From NCBI RefSeq assembly GCF_000817775.3, contig NZ_JTHE03000091.1, forward strand, positions 1 to 64,000: a stretch of 64,000 nt of DNA, given 5' to 3'. Position 1 is the stretch's first letter; each line of letters begins with the position of its first letter. The position numbers and the translations under genes were made by a program. Of this stretch, positions 45,291 to 53,880 are shown one piece after another. Origin of the DNA: Lyngbya confervoides BDU141951 (GTDB lineage: Bacteria; Cyanobacteriota; Cyanobacteriia; Thermosynechococcales; Thermosynechococcaceae). Under the pieces are notes generated by a model. That model did no database searches and had not been told where the DNA came from. It worked only from the letters and a program-made list of their open reading frames with translations.

Positions 45291-45761
45291 TCAGGAGGAC
45301 TGATTGCGATTCATCATGCGAATGAGCCAGTAGCTCACGGAAAGGGCAAAAATCGCAAAGGCAAGCGCAATTAAGTCTGTCTTTGAATATTCCTTGGGAT
45401 CAAAAATCACGATTTTTCGGGCAACCGCAATGATGGCCGTGGTGACCACCAGCTCCACATGCAGGATATGCTTTTTTAAATAGGCCGTGATGTTTTCTAA
45501 TAGCTCCAGCGCGATCAAGATATTTAAGAACAGGCCAAAAATTTCGATGAGCGTGCGATTAAAAAAACCAACGCGATCGCCCGTGAATAAATCATTCACA
45601 AGAATCAAGATTAAATCAAAAATACTGACGGCAATCACCAGCACTAGGGCTACCGACAGTATTTTTGAAACACAATTTTCTAAGCCGTGAATGAGGCTGA
45701 GAAAGCTGCTATCACGCCAAAGATGAGAAAGTTTTACCTTGAGTTTTCTACTGCGCGTCAT
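45291..45761 (-). CDS. psiE: Phosphate-starvation-inducible PsiE family protein
   Basis: A 156-residue membrane protein with about four hydrophobic helices (ILSVALVLVIAVSIFDLILIL, LIEIFGLFLNILIALELLE, HVELVVTTAIIAVARKIVIF, LIALAFAIFALSVSYWLI). The ELLENITAYLKKHILHVELV segment is characteristic of PsiE. The role is unknown; in E. coli the gene responds to phosphate and cAMP-CRP. It lies 111 bases after bicA on the same strand, so co-transcription with the bicarbonate transporter is possible. Confidence 0.85.
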   Translation of the reverse strand: MTRSRKLKVKLSHLWRDSSFLSLIHGLENCVSKILSVALVLVIAVSIFDLILILVNDLFTGDRVGFFNRTLIEIFGLFLNILIALELLENITAYLKKHILHVELVVTTAIIAVARKIVIFDPKEYSKTDLIALAFAIFALSVSYWLIRMMNRNQSS

Positions 45762-45872
45762 CTAAATATCCTGATACCCGACACCCGATTATTTTCTTCA
45801 TTGAACCATTCAAACAGAGCAGAGATCGGCATTGACTCCATCATCCACCCTGGAAAGTCTAGGCCCACTGGG

Positions 45873-47576
45873 TCAAGCTAAACTGGGTGAGGCTGTAAAG
45901 GATCCAGATCCACCATCGGTTTGTTCTTGCTCGGCCACTGCCAGTCGCAGGGCTTCCACACGGCTGGGCAACAGGTGATTCTGGGGGATTTTCCCCAGAA
46001 TACCCACCTTTTCAAGACGTTGTTTGATTTTTCCAGCTGCCCCGACAATAAAGACCGTTACGCCTAAATCTTGCGCATCTTGGATCGTATTTTCAATTGC
46101 CAGGGATGCCGTCACCCCCAGCATGGGCACATCGCTTAGGTCAAGAACGAGCGCCTTTGCCTGAGATACCGCCGCATGCTCCCGAGAAATGGCCTTGGAA
46201 ACCCCAAAAATCATGGGACCGCTCAAATAAAACAGCAGGACTTTGCCCTCGCCGCGATCCAGCAGTTCTTTTTCTTCCTCCGATAGATCTAAATCGTCAT
46301 CGGCATCGCTGATGGCTTTGACGGTATCAGCATGGAGATTGGAAAGGCGCTCAATGGTCAAAATATTTGCAATGAAGACCCCGACCCCCACTGCCACGAT
46401 TAAATCCACAAAGACCGTGAGGATCATCACGCCGTACATAATCAGCGTGCCCCGCAGGGAAATGTGATGGGCACGTTTAAGAAAGCTCCAGTCCAGAATA
46501 TCGAGGCCCACCTTGAGGGCGATCCCAGCCAAAACCGCCATGGGAATTGGGCCGGTAAAGCGAGCCGCTCCCAGAACCACCACCAATAAAATCAGCGATC
46601 GCGTGATGCCAGATACGGGAGTTTGGGCACCGGATTGGATGTTGACAACGGTTCCCATGGTGGCTCCCGCTCCTGGCAAGCCTCCGCAGAATCCGGAAAA
46701 AATGTTGGCTAGCCCCTGACCAATCAGTTCCTTGTCGGATTTATGCTCAGTGCGGGTGAGACTATCGGCAATAACCGCCGTCAGCAGGGTATCAATGCAG
46801 CCCAGCATGCCCAGCATGACTCCATCGAACAGCATGGTGGTCACCTGACCGGGCGTAAAGTAGGGAATCTGAAAGTTGGGAAGTCCCACACGGATTTCGC
46901 CAATGTCGCTGATTCTAGGCAGGCTGTCTACATTCGAGAAGAAAAGGAGGGAAACAGCGGTGCCCACAATGAGCGCCACCAGTTGAGGCGGAACGACGCG
47001 TTTGATTTTTTTGGGCGTCAAGAACAGGATAGCCAGGGTTATCGCCCCAAGAATTAGGGCGATCGGGTTAATCCCGGTGATCATGTCGGGCAGATTCTGT
47101 AAAATCCCGATCACGCCGCCCTTGGGAGCCTTGTGTCCCAGGAATGGCGGAATTTGTAGCAGAATTAAGATGACGCCAATTCCAGACATGAAGCCGGAAA
47201 TGACGCTATAGGGCATGAGGGTGATGTAGCGACCCAGCTTAAACACCCCAAAAATGACCTGGAATAGCCCTGCCAGCATGACCACCGTAAAGGCCATGGT
47301 GACACCATAGGTTTCATCAGCGGCGGTGAGCTGAGAAAAGACTGCGGTGAAGATCACCGTCATCGGACCGGTGGGCTCTGAAATTAAGGTGGAGGTGCCT
47401 CCGAACAGGGCGGCCACCAGTCCCACACAAACCGCACCGTAAAGTCCCGCCACTGGACCTGCGCCAGAGGCGACCCCAAAGGCCAGAGCAATCGGAAGAG
47501 AGACGATGGCTGCCGTGAGGCCCCCAAACATATCTCCCCGAAGATTTTGAAAATGAATGCGATTCAGGATTTCCAC
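45873..47576 (-). CDS. bicA: SulP-family bicarbonate transporter (BicA-like)
   Basis: A 567-residue SulP transporter with about 14 membrane helices and a C-terminal STAS domain (about 430-550: VLLFYLSGPMIFGVSKAISRE and ALVLDLSDVPMLGVTASLAIE). The N-terminus and core track the known marine BicA closely: IHFQNLRGDMFGGLTAAIVS, FGGTSTLISEPTGPMTVIFT and GFMSGIGVILILLQIPPFLG. BicA performs Na+-dependent HCO3- uptake for the carbon-concentrating mechanism. A sulfate-transporting SulP relative is the alternative, but similarity to BicA is stronger. The upstream 200 bases are AT-rich and probably hold a low-CO2-regulated promoter (inference). Confidence 0.88.
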   Translation of the reverse strand: MEILNRIHFQNLRGDMFGGLTAAIVSLPIALAFGVASGAGPVAGLYGAVCVGLVAALFGGTSTLISEPTGPMTVIFTAVFSQLTAADETYGVTMAFTVVMLAGLFQVIFGVFKLGRYITLMPYSVISGFMSGIGVILILLQIPPFLGHKAPKGGVIGILQNLPDMITGINPIALILGAITLAILFLTPKKIKRVVPPQLVALIVGTAVSLLFFSNVDSLPRISDIGEIRVGLPNFQIPYFTPGQVTTMLFDGVMLGMLGCIDTLLTAVIADSLTRTEHKSDKELIGQGLANIFSGFCGGLPGAGATMGTVVNIQSGAQTPVSGITRSLILLVVVLGAARFTGPIPMAVLAGIALKVGLDILDWSFLKRAHHISLRGTLIMYGVMILTVFVDLIVAVGVGVFIANILTIERLSNLHADTVKAISDADDDLDLSEEEKELLDRGEGKVLLFYLSGPMIFGVSKAISREHAAVSQAKALVLDLSDVPMLGVTASLAIENTIQDAQDLGVTVFIVGAAGKIKQRLEKVGILGKIPQNHLLPSRVEALRLAVAEQEQTDGGSGSFTASPSLA

Positions 47577-47774
47577 ATTCCAAACCTCATAAACTTAAAT
47601 CAAAAAGAGTACTCAGGGCGATCGCAATTTTGAATAGAAATAAATCTATTGATGCGAATTAAATGATTGTTCTATATCAATAATCACAAAAAACCTATCA
47701 TTTTCCGATCCCCGCGTACAGAGGTTAGCCCCGGAAATTGTCATGGGTTTTGTGGAGCCCGTTATCGTCCCCGG

Positions 47775-48539
47775 CTAGTTAGCGCTAATTTCACCGGGGC
47801 CGATGCCCACCGGCGAGTCAGATGTTCCTGGGGGACTTGCTTTTTGGCACACCAGCACACCCATCAGCCCTAGGGCTGTGAGATAGTAGGTCGTTTGGGC
47901 AAATCCAGCGGCCTGGGCCAGGGATTCCTGTTCGCGGCCCAGGGGAAAGCGCTCGATACTGGCTTCAATGTAAGCATATTCAGATTCGCAGCCGAACCGG
48001 GTGGCTAGGGGGACCACCAGCTGATTGAGGAAAAAGCGCTGGACTTGCTGCACCCCTGCATGGTCAGAGTGACAAAAATCTAAAATAGCGGCCCTGGCCC
48101 CAGGCTTGAGCACTCGATGGATCTCCCGTAGCGCTTGAGGAATATTGACCACATTGCGCAAGCCATAGCCCATGGTGATTGCGTCAAAGGAGAGATCGGG
48201 GTAGGGAAGGGCCACCGCATCTCCTAGCTGCCAGGTTATGCGGCGAGCAATCCCTTTGCCCGCCACACGCCGCTGGGCGTTTGCTAATTGCGCCGCTGAA
48301 AAGTCAAGGCCGGTGACCCAGCCCGTGGGACCAACCTGGCGCGCCAGCATTTGGGTGAGATCGCCGCTCCCACAGCATAGATCCAGGACGCGATCGCCCG
48401 GTTGGGCGCCAGACCAGTTGACGGTCATCTGTTTCCAAATGCGATGCTGCCCCAGGCTGAGCCAGTCATTCAGGGGATCATAAATGGGGGCGATTTGATC
48501 AAAAATCCGTTGAACCTGTGCTGAGGAAGGCGCTGCCAT
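47775..48539 (-). CDS. menG: Demethylnaphthoquinone / phylloquinone methyltransferase (MenG/UbiE family)
   Basis: A 254-residue SAM methyltransferase catalysing the last methylation in phylloquinone (vitamin K1) synthesis, needed for photosystem I. Motif I is VLDLCCGSGDLTQMLA, motif II/III is FDAITMGYGLRNVVN, and ALREIHRVLKPGARAAILDF is the UbiE signature. The N-terminus SAQVQRIFDQIAPIYDPLND fits a start at ATG 48539; the frame is open to 48698 without conserved sequence. A short Pro/Gly tail extends beyond the usual end. It is divergent from the polyferredoxin fusion gene. Confidence 0.92.
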   Translation of the reverse strand: MAAPSSAQVQRIFDQIAPIYDPLNDWLSLGQHRIWKQMTVNWSGAQPGDRVLDLCCGSGDLTQMLARQVGPTGWVTGLDFSAAQLANAQRRVAGKGIARRITWQLGDAVALPYPDLSFDAITMGYGLRNVVNIPQALREIHRVLKPGARAAILDFCHSDHAGVQQVQRFFLNQLVVPLATRFGCESEYAYIEASIERFPLGREQESLAQAAGFAQTTYYLTALGLMGVLVCQKASPPGTSDSPVGIGPGEISAN

Positions 48540-48665
48540 CGGGAACCCAGTAACCAGTACAGTCTGCATCGTACCGGTTTTGATGGTGCCTGCGCGTCGC
48601 CAATGAGAAACTAGGGGTAGGCTGGCCTCGTGGGAACATCGCCCATCGGGGCCAGGAGAACCGCA

Positions 48666-51212
48666 ATGTCTGAGGTTAAGTCGGTGGATCCCAATCAAGT
48701 CCTATGGTTTAAGGAGCGCTCGGCCCTGACGGATCTGCCCGAGGCGGTGATTATTGCGATCGCGGCCAAGGCCCGCCTGATCCGAGTGCAGGAAAACCGG
48801 CGACTGGTGCTAGAAGAGACGCGGCCCAAATCCCTGTACATTCTCTACCAGGGACGGCTAGAGCAATATCGCACCAGTCGTGTTGGACCGGCCCAGGCCA
48901 GTTCGCTGCTGCCTGGCGCCGTCCTGCATCTGCTGGAGCTCGTGGTGAATCAACCGGCGCAGTATACGGTGATTACCCTGACCCAATCGAGCCTCTGGGA
49001 GGTGACGCGCGAAGATTTTCAGGGGATTGTGGCAGAACATGCGGCCCTGACCCAGCATGTTTCTCAACAGTTAGCGGCCAATTTGGCGGCGGTTTCTTCC
49101 CAGCTAGCCTTTGAGCAGGAGCGGCAAAACATTTTGCGCCCCTATCGAGTGCCACGGGCAAAACGCGGCATTGTGGGAAACAGCCGCTACGCCAAACGCC
49201 TGCGCCAGGATATTCGAGATGCCAGCCGCAATCGCAATCCCATCATTATCTTGGGTGAACCTGGGCTGGAAAAGGATAACATTGCGGCCTTAATTCATTT
49301 CAGCTCTCCCTTCCGGCGATCGCCCATCATTAAGGTGGCTTGCAAAAATTTACAGGCCAGCGGCGCAGAGCTGTGGGGACGCTGGGGCGGCAAGCCGGGA
49401 CTCCTCGCAGCCTTGGAGGAAGGCACCCTGATTTTGAACAATATTCAAGATCTTCCCCCAAAGCTTTGGCCTCAGCTCAAACATCTCCTCGAAACCCAGC
49501 GGTTTCTCCCGATCCAGCGTTCTGGATCGGCCAATCAACCCAGGGTTCCCCAGGAAAGCAAGGCCCGACTGATTTTGGTCACCGAGTCCGAGGCTGAGGT
49601 GGCTGAACTCACGGCCCTGGGGGGACATCTGATTAAAGTTCCGCCGCTGCGGGTCCGTAAATCGGATATTGAGGCCCAGGTGACCTACTATCTCAGCTTG
49701 ATTGCCCAAACTCGGGGCACTCCCCGGCGGAGCATCACCCCGGCGGCCCTGCGGCGGCTTCAGGCCTACCGCTGGCCTCAAAATTTACGGGAGCTGGCCA
49801 GTTTGCTGGAGCGGGCGATCGCCCAGGTCCCTGGTAAGGAGGCCTTGAGTGAGGAGGTGTTTTGGCCGGCTGAGGTTCCCAGCCATCGGTTTCGTCTTAA
49901 CCTGCTGGAGGTTTATCCCTGGCTGCGGAATTTTCTCCGCAGTGACTGGTGGCCCACGCGCCTCAACTACGGCTTCACCCTCCTATTTTTTGCCTTCGTT
50001 GTGGCGATCCTTTTCCTGGGACCGCAAGATCGCCTTCATAATGTGGGCTTAACCCTGTTTTGGGCCTGGTGGTGGCCGATCATCTTAGTGGGGTTTCCCT
50101 TTGTGGGACGACTGTGGTGTGCCGTATGCCCCTTCATGATCTACGGCGAGCTGCTGCAAATCCTCTCCCTGAAAATTTGGCCCCGTCAGCTCCAGCGCTG
50201 GCCGCGAGAGCTGGCCGATCGCTGGGGCGGCTGGTTTTTGTGGGGCCTCTTTGCCCTGATTTTTCTCTGGGAAGAGCTATGGGATTTGCCGAATACAGCT
50301 TACCTTTCTAGCTGGCTGCTGCTCTTGATTACGGGGGGAGCGATTGTTTGCTCCTTGATCTTTGAGCGCCGCTTTTGGTGTCGCTACCTTTGCCCCATTG
50401 GCGGTATGAATGGCCTCTATGCCAAGCTATCGATGACAGAGCTGCGGGCAAAGCAGGGAACCTGTGCAGCCGAATGTAGCACCTATCAGTGCTACAAAGG
50501 GGGGCCAGCCAACGGCGAAGGGCAGCAAACCCAGGGCTGTCCCCTGTACTCCCATCCGGCACAACTGGAGGACAATCGGGACTGCGTGCTGTGCATGACC
50601 TGTCTGAAGGCCTGTCCCCATCGGTCGGTGGAGGTCAACTTACGTCCTCCGGCCATTGAACTATGGACCTCCCATCAGCCCCGATCCTCCGAGGTGGCCC
50701 TGCTGTTGCTGTTGCTGGGGGGCGTTTTTCTTCATCGCCTTCCCGAACTTGAGCAGGTCTTGGGCCTCTCGTTTCCCCAGGATCACCTTGGGGTTCATGC
50801 GGGGGTGGCCCTTGCTGTCCTGGGCCTCGCCACGGCGATCCCAGGGGCCCTCCACGGCCTCTATCACCTGCTGCACCCGGACCCTCAGCCGTTTCTGAAA
50901 CTGGCCTATGGCTATCTTCCCCTCACCCTGGGGGCCACCCTGGCCCATTACCTGTATCTCGGCCTGACGGAAGCGGGGCAGATTTTGCCCGTGGCCAGTG
51001 CCACCTTTGGCGGCCCGATGGCGCTGCCGATGTGGAGTGCCCACCCAGCCGTGATTGCCTTCTTGCAAGGAACCACGCTGGTGTTTGCCCTTCTGGCGAG
51101 CCTAGTGGTTCTTAAGAAAATCGCCCGCCAAACCTGGGGATCCCTGTGGCCCCATGCCCTGGGTTTGCTAGGCTTAACAGGAGTCTTTTGGCAAATTATC
51201 GTTGGCAGTTGA
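48666..51212 (+). CDS. Fusion: cNMP-binding-like domain + degenerate sigma54-AAA domain + membrane polyferredoxin
   Basis: An 848-residue multidomain protein. Residues 10-130 resemble a cyclic-nucleotide-binding/CRP beta barrel. Residues 170-410 follow the sigma54-activator AAA fold, but Walker A reads GEPGLEKDN, the GAFTGA loop is missing (ELWGRWGGKPG instead), and Walker B is GTLILNNI, with both acids replaced by Asn. Residues 430-840 are membrane-bound: several helices with NapH/CcoG-type motifs WCAVCP (about 481) and WCRYLCP (about 571), a Cys-rich segment CAAECSTYQC, and a 4Fe-4S motif CVLCMTCLKACP (about 638). This looks like a redox-active membrane sensor or electron carrier. ATG 48666 has AGGAG 8 bases upstream. 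ykgJ follows after 9 bases. Confidence 0.85.
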   Translation: MSEVKSVDPNQVLWFKERSALTDLPEAVIIAIAAKARLIRVQENRRLVLEETRPKSLYILYQGRLEQYRTSRVGPAQASSLLPGAVLHLLELVVNQPAQYTVITLTQSSLWEVTREDFQGIVAEHAALTQHVSQQLAANLAAVSSQLAFEQERQNILRPYRVPRAKRGIVGNSRYAKRLRQDIRDASRNRNPIIILGEPGLEKDNIAALIHFSSPFRRSPIIKVACKNLQASGAELWGRWGGKPGLLAALEEGTLILNNIQDLPPKLWPQLKHLLETQRFLPIQRSGSANQPRVPQESKARLILVTESEAEVAELTALGGHLIKVPPLRVRKSDIEAQVTYYLSLIAQTRGTPRRSITPAALRRLQAYRWPQNLRELASLLERAIAQVPGKEALSEEVFWPAEVPSHRFRLNLLEVYPWLRNFLRSDWWPTRLNYGFTLLFFAFVVAILFLGPQDRLHNVGLTLFWAWWWPIILVGFPFVGRLWCAVCPFMIYGELLQILSLKIWPRQLQRWPRELADRWGGWFLWGLFALIFLWEELWDLPNTAYLSSWLLLLITGGAIVCSLIFERRFWCRYLCPIGGMNGLYAKLSMTELRAKQGTCAAECSTYQCYKGGPANGEGQQTQGCPLYSHPAQLEDNRDCVLCMTCLKACPHRSVEVNLRPPAIELWTSHQPRSSEVALLLLLLGGVFLHRLPELEQVLGLSFPQDHLGVHAGVALAVLGLATAIPGALHGLYHLLHPDPQPFLKLAYGYLPLTLGATLAHYLYLGLTEAGQILPVASATFGGPMALPMWSAHPAVIAFLQGTTLVFALLASLVVLKKIARQTWGSLWPHALGLLGLTGVFWQIIVGS

Positions 51213-51221
51213 GGGCAATCT

Positions 51222-51581
51222 ATGGCGACTTGGCAGTGTGTGAAACAGTGTGGGGCTTGTTGTCAACTGGATCCCGGCGATCGCCCTGACCTGGCAACCT
51301 ACCTGACGCCCGAGCAGTTGGGGGAATATTTGAGCATGGTGGGACCGGACGGCTGGTGTATTCATTTTGACTCGCTGAACCGGGACTGTACAATCTATGA
51401 GGATCGTCCCACCTTCTGCCGGGTAACGGCGGACACCTTTGGCCAGATGTTTGGGATTGAGCCCCAGGATCTGAATGCGTTTGCCATTGACTGCTGTCGT
51501 CAGCAGATTGAAGCCATCTACGGCGATCGATCCCTGGAGAGCCTTCGGTTTGAACAGGCAATCGGTTTGGAAATAGGATAG
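51222..51581 (+). CDS. YkgJ-family cysteine-cluster protein
   Basis: A 119-residue protein with the zinc/iron-chelating cysteine pattern of the YkgJ (UPF0153) family: CVKQCGACCQLDP at the N-terminus (C-x3-C-x2-CC), C-T-I-Y-E-D-R-P-T-F-C-R in the middle, and a late DCC. Many cyanobacteria carry one; its task may be Fe-S assembly or metal handling (inference). It starts 9 bases after the polyferredoxin fusion, so both are probably translated from one mRNA, which suggests help in cluster insertion there. Confidence 0.85.
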   Translation: MATWQCVKQCGACCQLDPGDRPDLATYLTPEQLGEYLSMVGPDGWCIHFDSLNRDCTIYEDRPTFCRVTADTFGQMFGIEPQDLNAFAIDCCRQQIEAIYGDRSLESLRFEQAIGLEIG

Positions 51582-51596
51582 AACCCATGAACCGCT

Positions 51597-52031
51597 GTGT
51601 CCCTCTATCGTGAGTCGATTGCGTTGAAGACTTCTCCGAACCCAGAATTCTCTGCCCCAGAGCCCACTGCCCCAGAATCTCTCGCTCCAGAATCTCTCGC
51701 CCCAGATCCCCCTGTCAGTGCGGCTGAACCCTCAGCCCATGGCATTCGCAGCTGGTTTAAAGAATTTTTTGCCACGTTTTTGACAATTTTTGCAGCGGAG
51801 TTTGGGGATAAAACTCAGCTAGCTACCTTGATGATGACCGCCGAATCTCACTCGCCCTGGGTGGTCTTTGCCGGAGCTGCCTCCGCACTGGTTATGACCA
51901 GTTTGGTGGGGGTGCTGGTGGGACGCTGGCTGGCCAGACATATTCCGGAGAAAACGCTGGAGATTCTTACGGGAGCGTCGCTACTGGTGATTGCTCTGCT
52001 GCTGTTGTGGGATGCTGTGCGGGTGTCCTAG
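51597..52031 (+). CDS. Half-size GDT1/UPF0016 family cation exporter, first subunit
   Basis: A 144-residue protein with one GDT1/TMEM165 repeat: the E-x-G-D-K/R-S/T motif appears as AAEFGDKTQLATLMM at about 65, between hydrophobic helices. A Pro/Ala/Ser/Glu-rich N-terminal stretch with repeated PESLAPESLAPDP precedes them. GDT1 proteins exchange Mn2+ or Ca2+ for protons; full-size cyanobacterial Mnx has two motifs in one chain. Here the second is in the next gene (52120-52410), so a heterodimer is expected, like the paired hemi-manganese exchangers described in Synechocystis. The GTG at 51597 is the start used; TTG options exist downstream. Confidence 0.83.
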   Translation: MSLYRESIALKTSPNPEFSAPEPTAPESLAPESLAPDPPVSAAEPSAHGIRSWFKEFFATFLTIFAAEFGDKTQLATLMMTAESHSPWVVFAGAASALVMTSLVGVLVGRWLARHIPEKTLEILTGASLLVIALLLLWDAVRVS

Positions 52032-52119
52032 GAACGGACCGGCTAAGGGGGACCGTCAGGCCCTAGGCCTTGCCCCCGCTCAAGGGACTTATCATTTCAA
52101 GGCAAATTGAGGCAAACCT

Positions 52120-52410
52120 ATGGACTGGCAACTATTAGGCATGACCTTTGGACTGGTGTTCTTATCGGAACTGGGGGATAAGAGTCAGCTTGCGGCGATC
52201 GCGCTGAGCGGATCGTGTCGTCATCCCCGCGCCATCTTTTTAGGATCCGCAGCGGCGCTCGTGGTGGCCAGCTTTCTGGGGGTGCTGGTGGGGGAAGGTG
52301 TTGCTCAGGTGCTTCCCACTCAGGTCCTTAAAGGGGCTGCGGCCTTGGGCTTTGCCTGCCTTGGGCTGTCCATCCTCTGGCCCCACGGCAGGGACGATAA
52401 ATTGATCTAG
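52120..52410 (+). CDS. Half-size GDT1/UPF0016 family cation exporter, second subunit
   Basis: A 96-residue protein with three membrane helices and the motif LSELGDKSQLAAIALS at about residues 14-29. It is the partner of the previous gene (88 bases upstream on the same strand). Together they carry the two inverted E-G-D motifs of a functional exchanger. Mn2+ homeostasis, important for photosystem II, is the likely role, by family knowledge. An in-frame start at ATG 52120 with a nearby AGGCAA-like site is used. Confidence 0.85.
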   Translation: MDWQLLGMTFGLVFLSELGDKSQLAAIALSGSCRHPRAIFLGSAAALVVASFLGVLVGEGVAQVLPTQVLKGAAALGFACLGLSILWPHGRDDKLI

Positions 52411-52434
52411 ATCACAGCAAGTCCCAAGGAGACT

Positions 52435-53778
52435 ATGGGCGATATCGGCGCAACTGGTCCTAGTCAAAAATACTGCGATCGCTATGGGGAACCCCTGGCG
52501 AGGCAGTTTATGGCCCAGGGCGCCGAGGGTTGCCCCCGCTGCTATGACTATGTTCTCTGTATCCCCGTCTATGATGAGTCCCCAGATTTTATTGCACCTC
52601 TGCTCAATTCAATCCAGGCAGACGTTTTGGTCATTTTGGTGTTTAATGCCCCCCAGGGGAGCAGCTGGACCCAGGTGCGCACAGAGCAGGCGTTCCGTAC
52701 CCTGACCCAAAGCCAAGCCCCCCTGTCCTGGATACGCTGGAATTATCACGTTGATGTGCTAGCGGTGGATTGCTGTACGAGTGGGCGGCAGCTGCCGCTG
52801 CGTGAAGGGGTGGGTCTGGCCCGAAAAATTGCTGGAGACCTCGCCCTGGTAGCCATGGTCCACGGGAAGATTGCCTCGCCCTGGATTTACTGCACCGATG
52901 CAGATGTTCAGCTTCCGGCTCATTATTTTGAGGCCGTTTCGCCCACCGCAATGGCCGCGGCGGCCCTCTTTCCCTTTGTGCACCGGCCTCTCCATGAGCC
53001 GATTCTCCAATATGAAATTGCCCTACGCTACTACGTGCTGCAGCTTGATCAGGTGAAATCACCCTACGCCTTTCACACCATCGGTAGCTCCATGGCCATC
53101 CATGCCCAGCACTACGCGGCGGTGCGGGGCTTTCCCCGGCGGGAGGCCGCAGAGGATTTTTATATTCTCAACAAGTTGGCCAAAACAGGCCTGATTCTGC
53201 GCCTGAAAACTGAGCCGTTGGTGCTCTCCTCACGGCCATCCCATCGGGTCCCGTTTGGGACAGGGGCGGCCCTGAATCGCTTGCGTACAGATCCAATTCA
53301 GCGGCTTTATCATCCCACCACGTTTGAAATCTTGGGACAATGGCTCAGACAAATGGATCGGCTCTGGCAAGAGCGCGATCGCGTCCAGAGCTTGGGCCTG
53401 GAGGCTTGGTGGGCAGAGCATCCCCTGGACTGTGAGGCGGTACTGCCTCTTCTCCTTCAGCTTGGTTTAGCGAAGGTCCTGAAGCAGGCCTATCGACAAT
53501 GTGGCGATCGCGCCCATTTTCTTTACTACCTGCAGGTTTGGTTTGATGGGTTTCGGACCCTACGATTTATTCATCTGCTGCGCGATTGGGGATTGCCCTC
53601 CGTGCCAATTTCGCCACTGGCGGCCTGTGATTCCCCGTTCGGATCATCCTGGTGCTGGCAGGGAAAATCCCTGCGGGACATTTGCGATGACCTAGCTAGG
53701 CAGGAAGCCCAACTTCCGATACAGATAGGCCCCCGGCAATATTTACAGACTCCAGGGCAGTCCATTGCAAGGGGGTAA
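52435..53778 (+). CDS. Probable glycosyltransferase (GT-A fold)
   Basis: A 447-residue protein. The N-terminal part has a short Cys-rich patch (GCPRCYDYVLCIPVYDESPD), then GT2-like features: the strand VLCIPVYDESPDFIAPLL, a D-x-D-type motif in IYCTDADVQLP at about 153, and a later GFPRREAAEDFYILNKL segment where the acidic pair could be the catalytic base. The remaining C-terminal 150 residues are helical. No membrane segment is obvious. The acceptor and sugar are unknown. It starts 24 bases after the GDT1 pair with AAGGAG before the ATG, so it belongs to the same + strand run. Confidence 0.7.
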   Translation: MGDIGATGPSQKYCDRYGEPLARQFMAQGAEGCPRCYDYVLCIPVYDESPDFIAPLLNSIQADVLVILVFNAPQGSSWTQVRTEQAFRTLTQSQAPLSWIRWNYHVDVLAVDCCTSGRQLPLREGVGLARKIAGDLALVAMVHGKIASPWIYCTDADVQLPAHYFEAVSPTAMAAAALFPFVHRPLHEPILQYEIALRYYVLQLDQVKSPYAFHTIGSSMAIHAQHYAAVRGFPRREAAEDFYILNKLAKTGLILRLKTEPLVLSSRPSHRVPFGTGAALNRLRTDPIQRLYHPTTFEILGQWLRQMDRLWQERDRVQSLGLEAWWAEHPLDCEAVLPLLLQLGLAKVLKQAYRQCGDRAHFLYYLQVWFDGFRTLRFIHLLRDWGLPSVPISPLAACDSPFGSSWCWQGKSLRDICDDLARQEAQLPIQIGPRQYLQTPGQSIARG

Positions 53779-53880
53779 ATTCCAGGGGGATAAACTCAAA
53801 GGGGCACAGCCGTGAATCGGGTGCAGTTTTCTAAGATGGACCGCTAAGGTGGACTGCTAAGGTGGACAGCCAGCCTGATT

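Noticed and set aside
48666-51212. A genuine sigma54-dependent activator
   Set aside because: Walker B acids and the GAFTGA loop are missing, no helix-turn-helix is seen at the end, and the C-terminal half is a membrane Fe-S domain.
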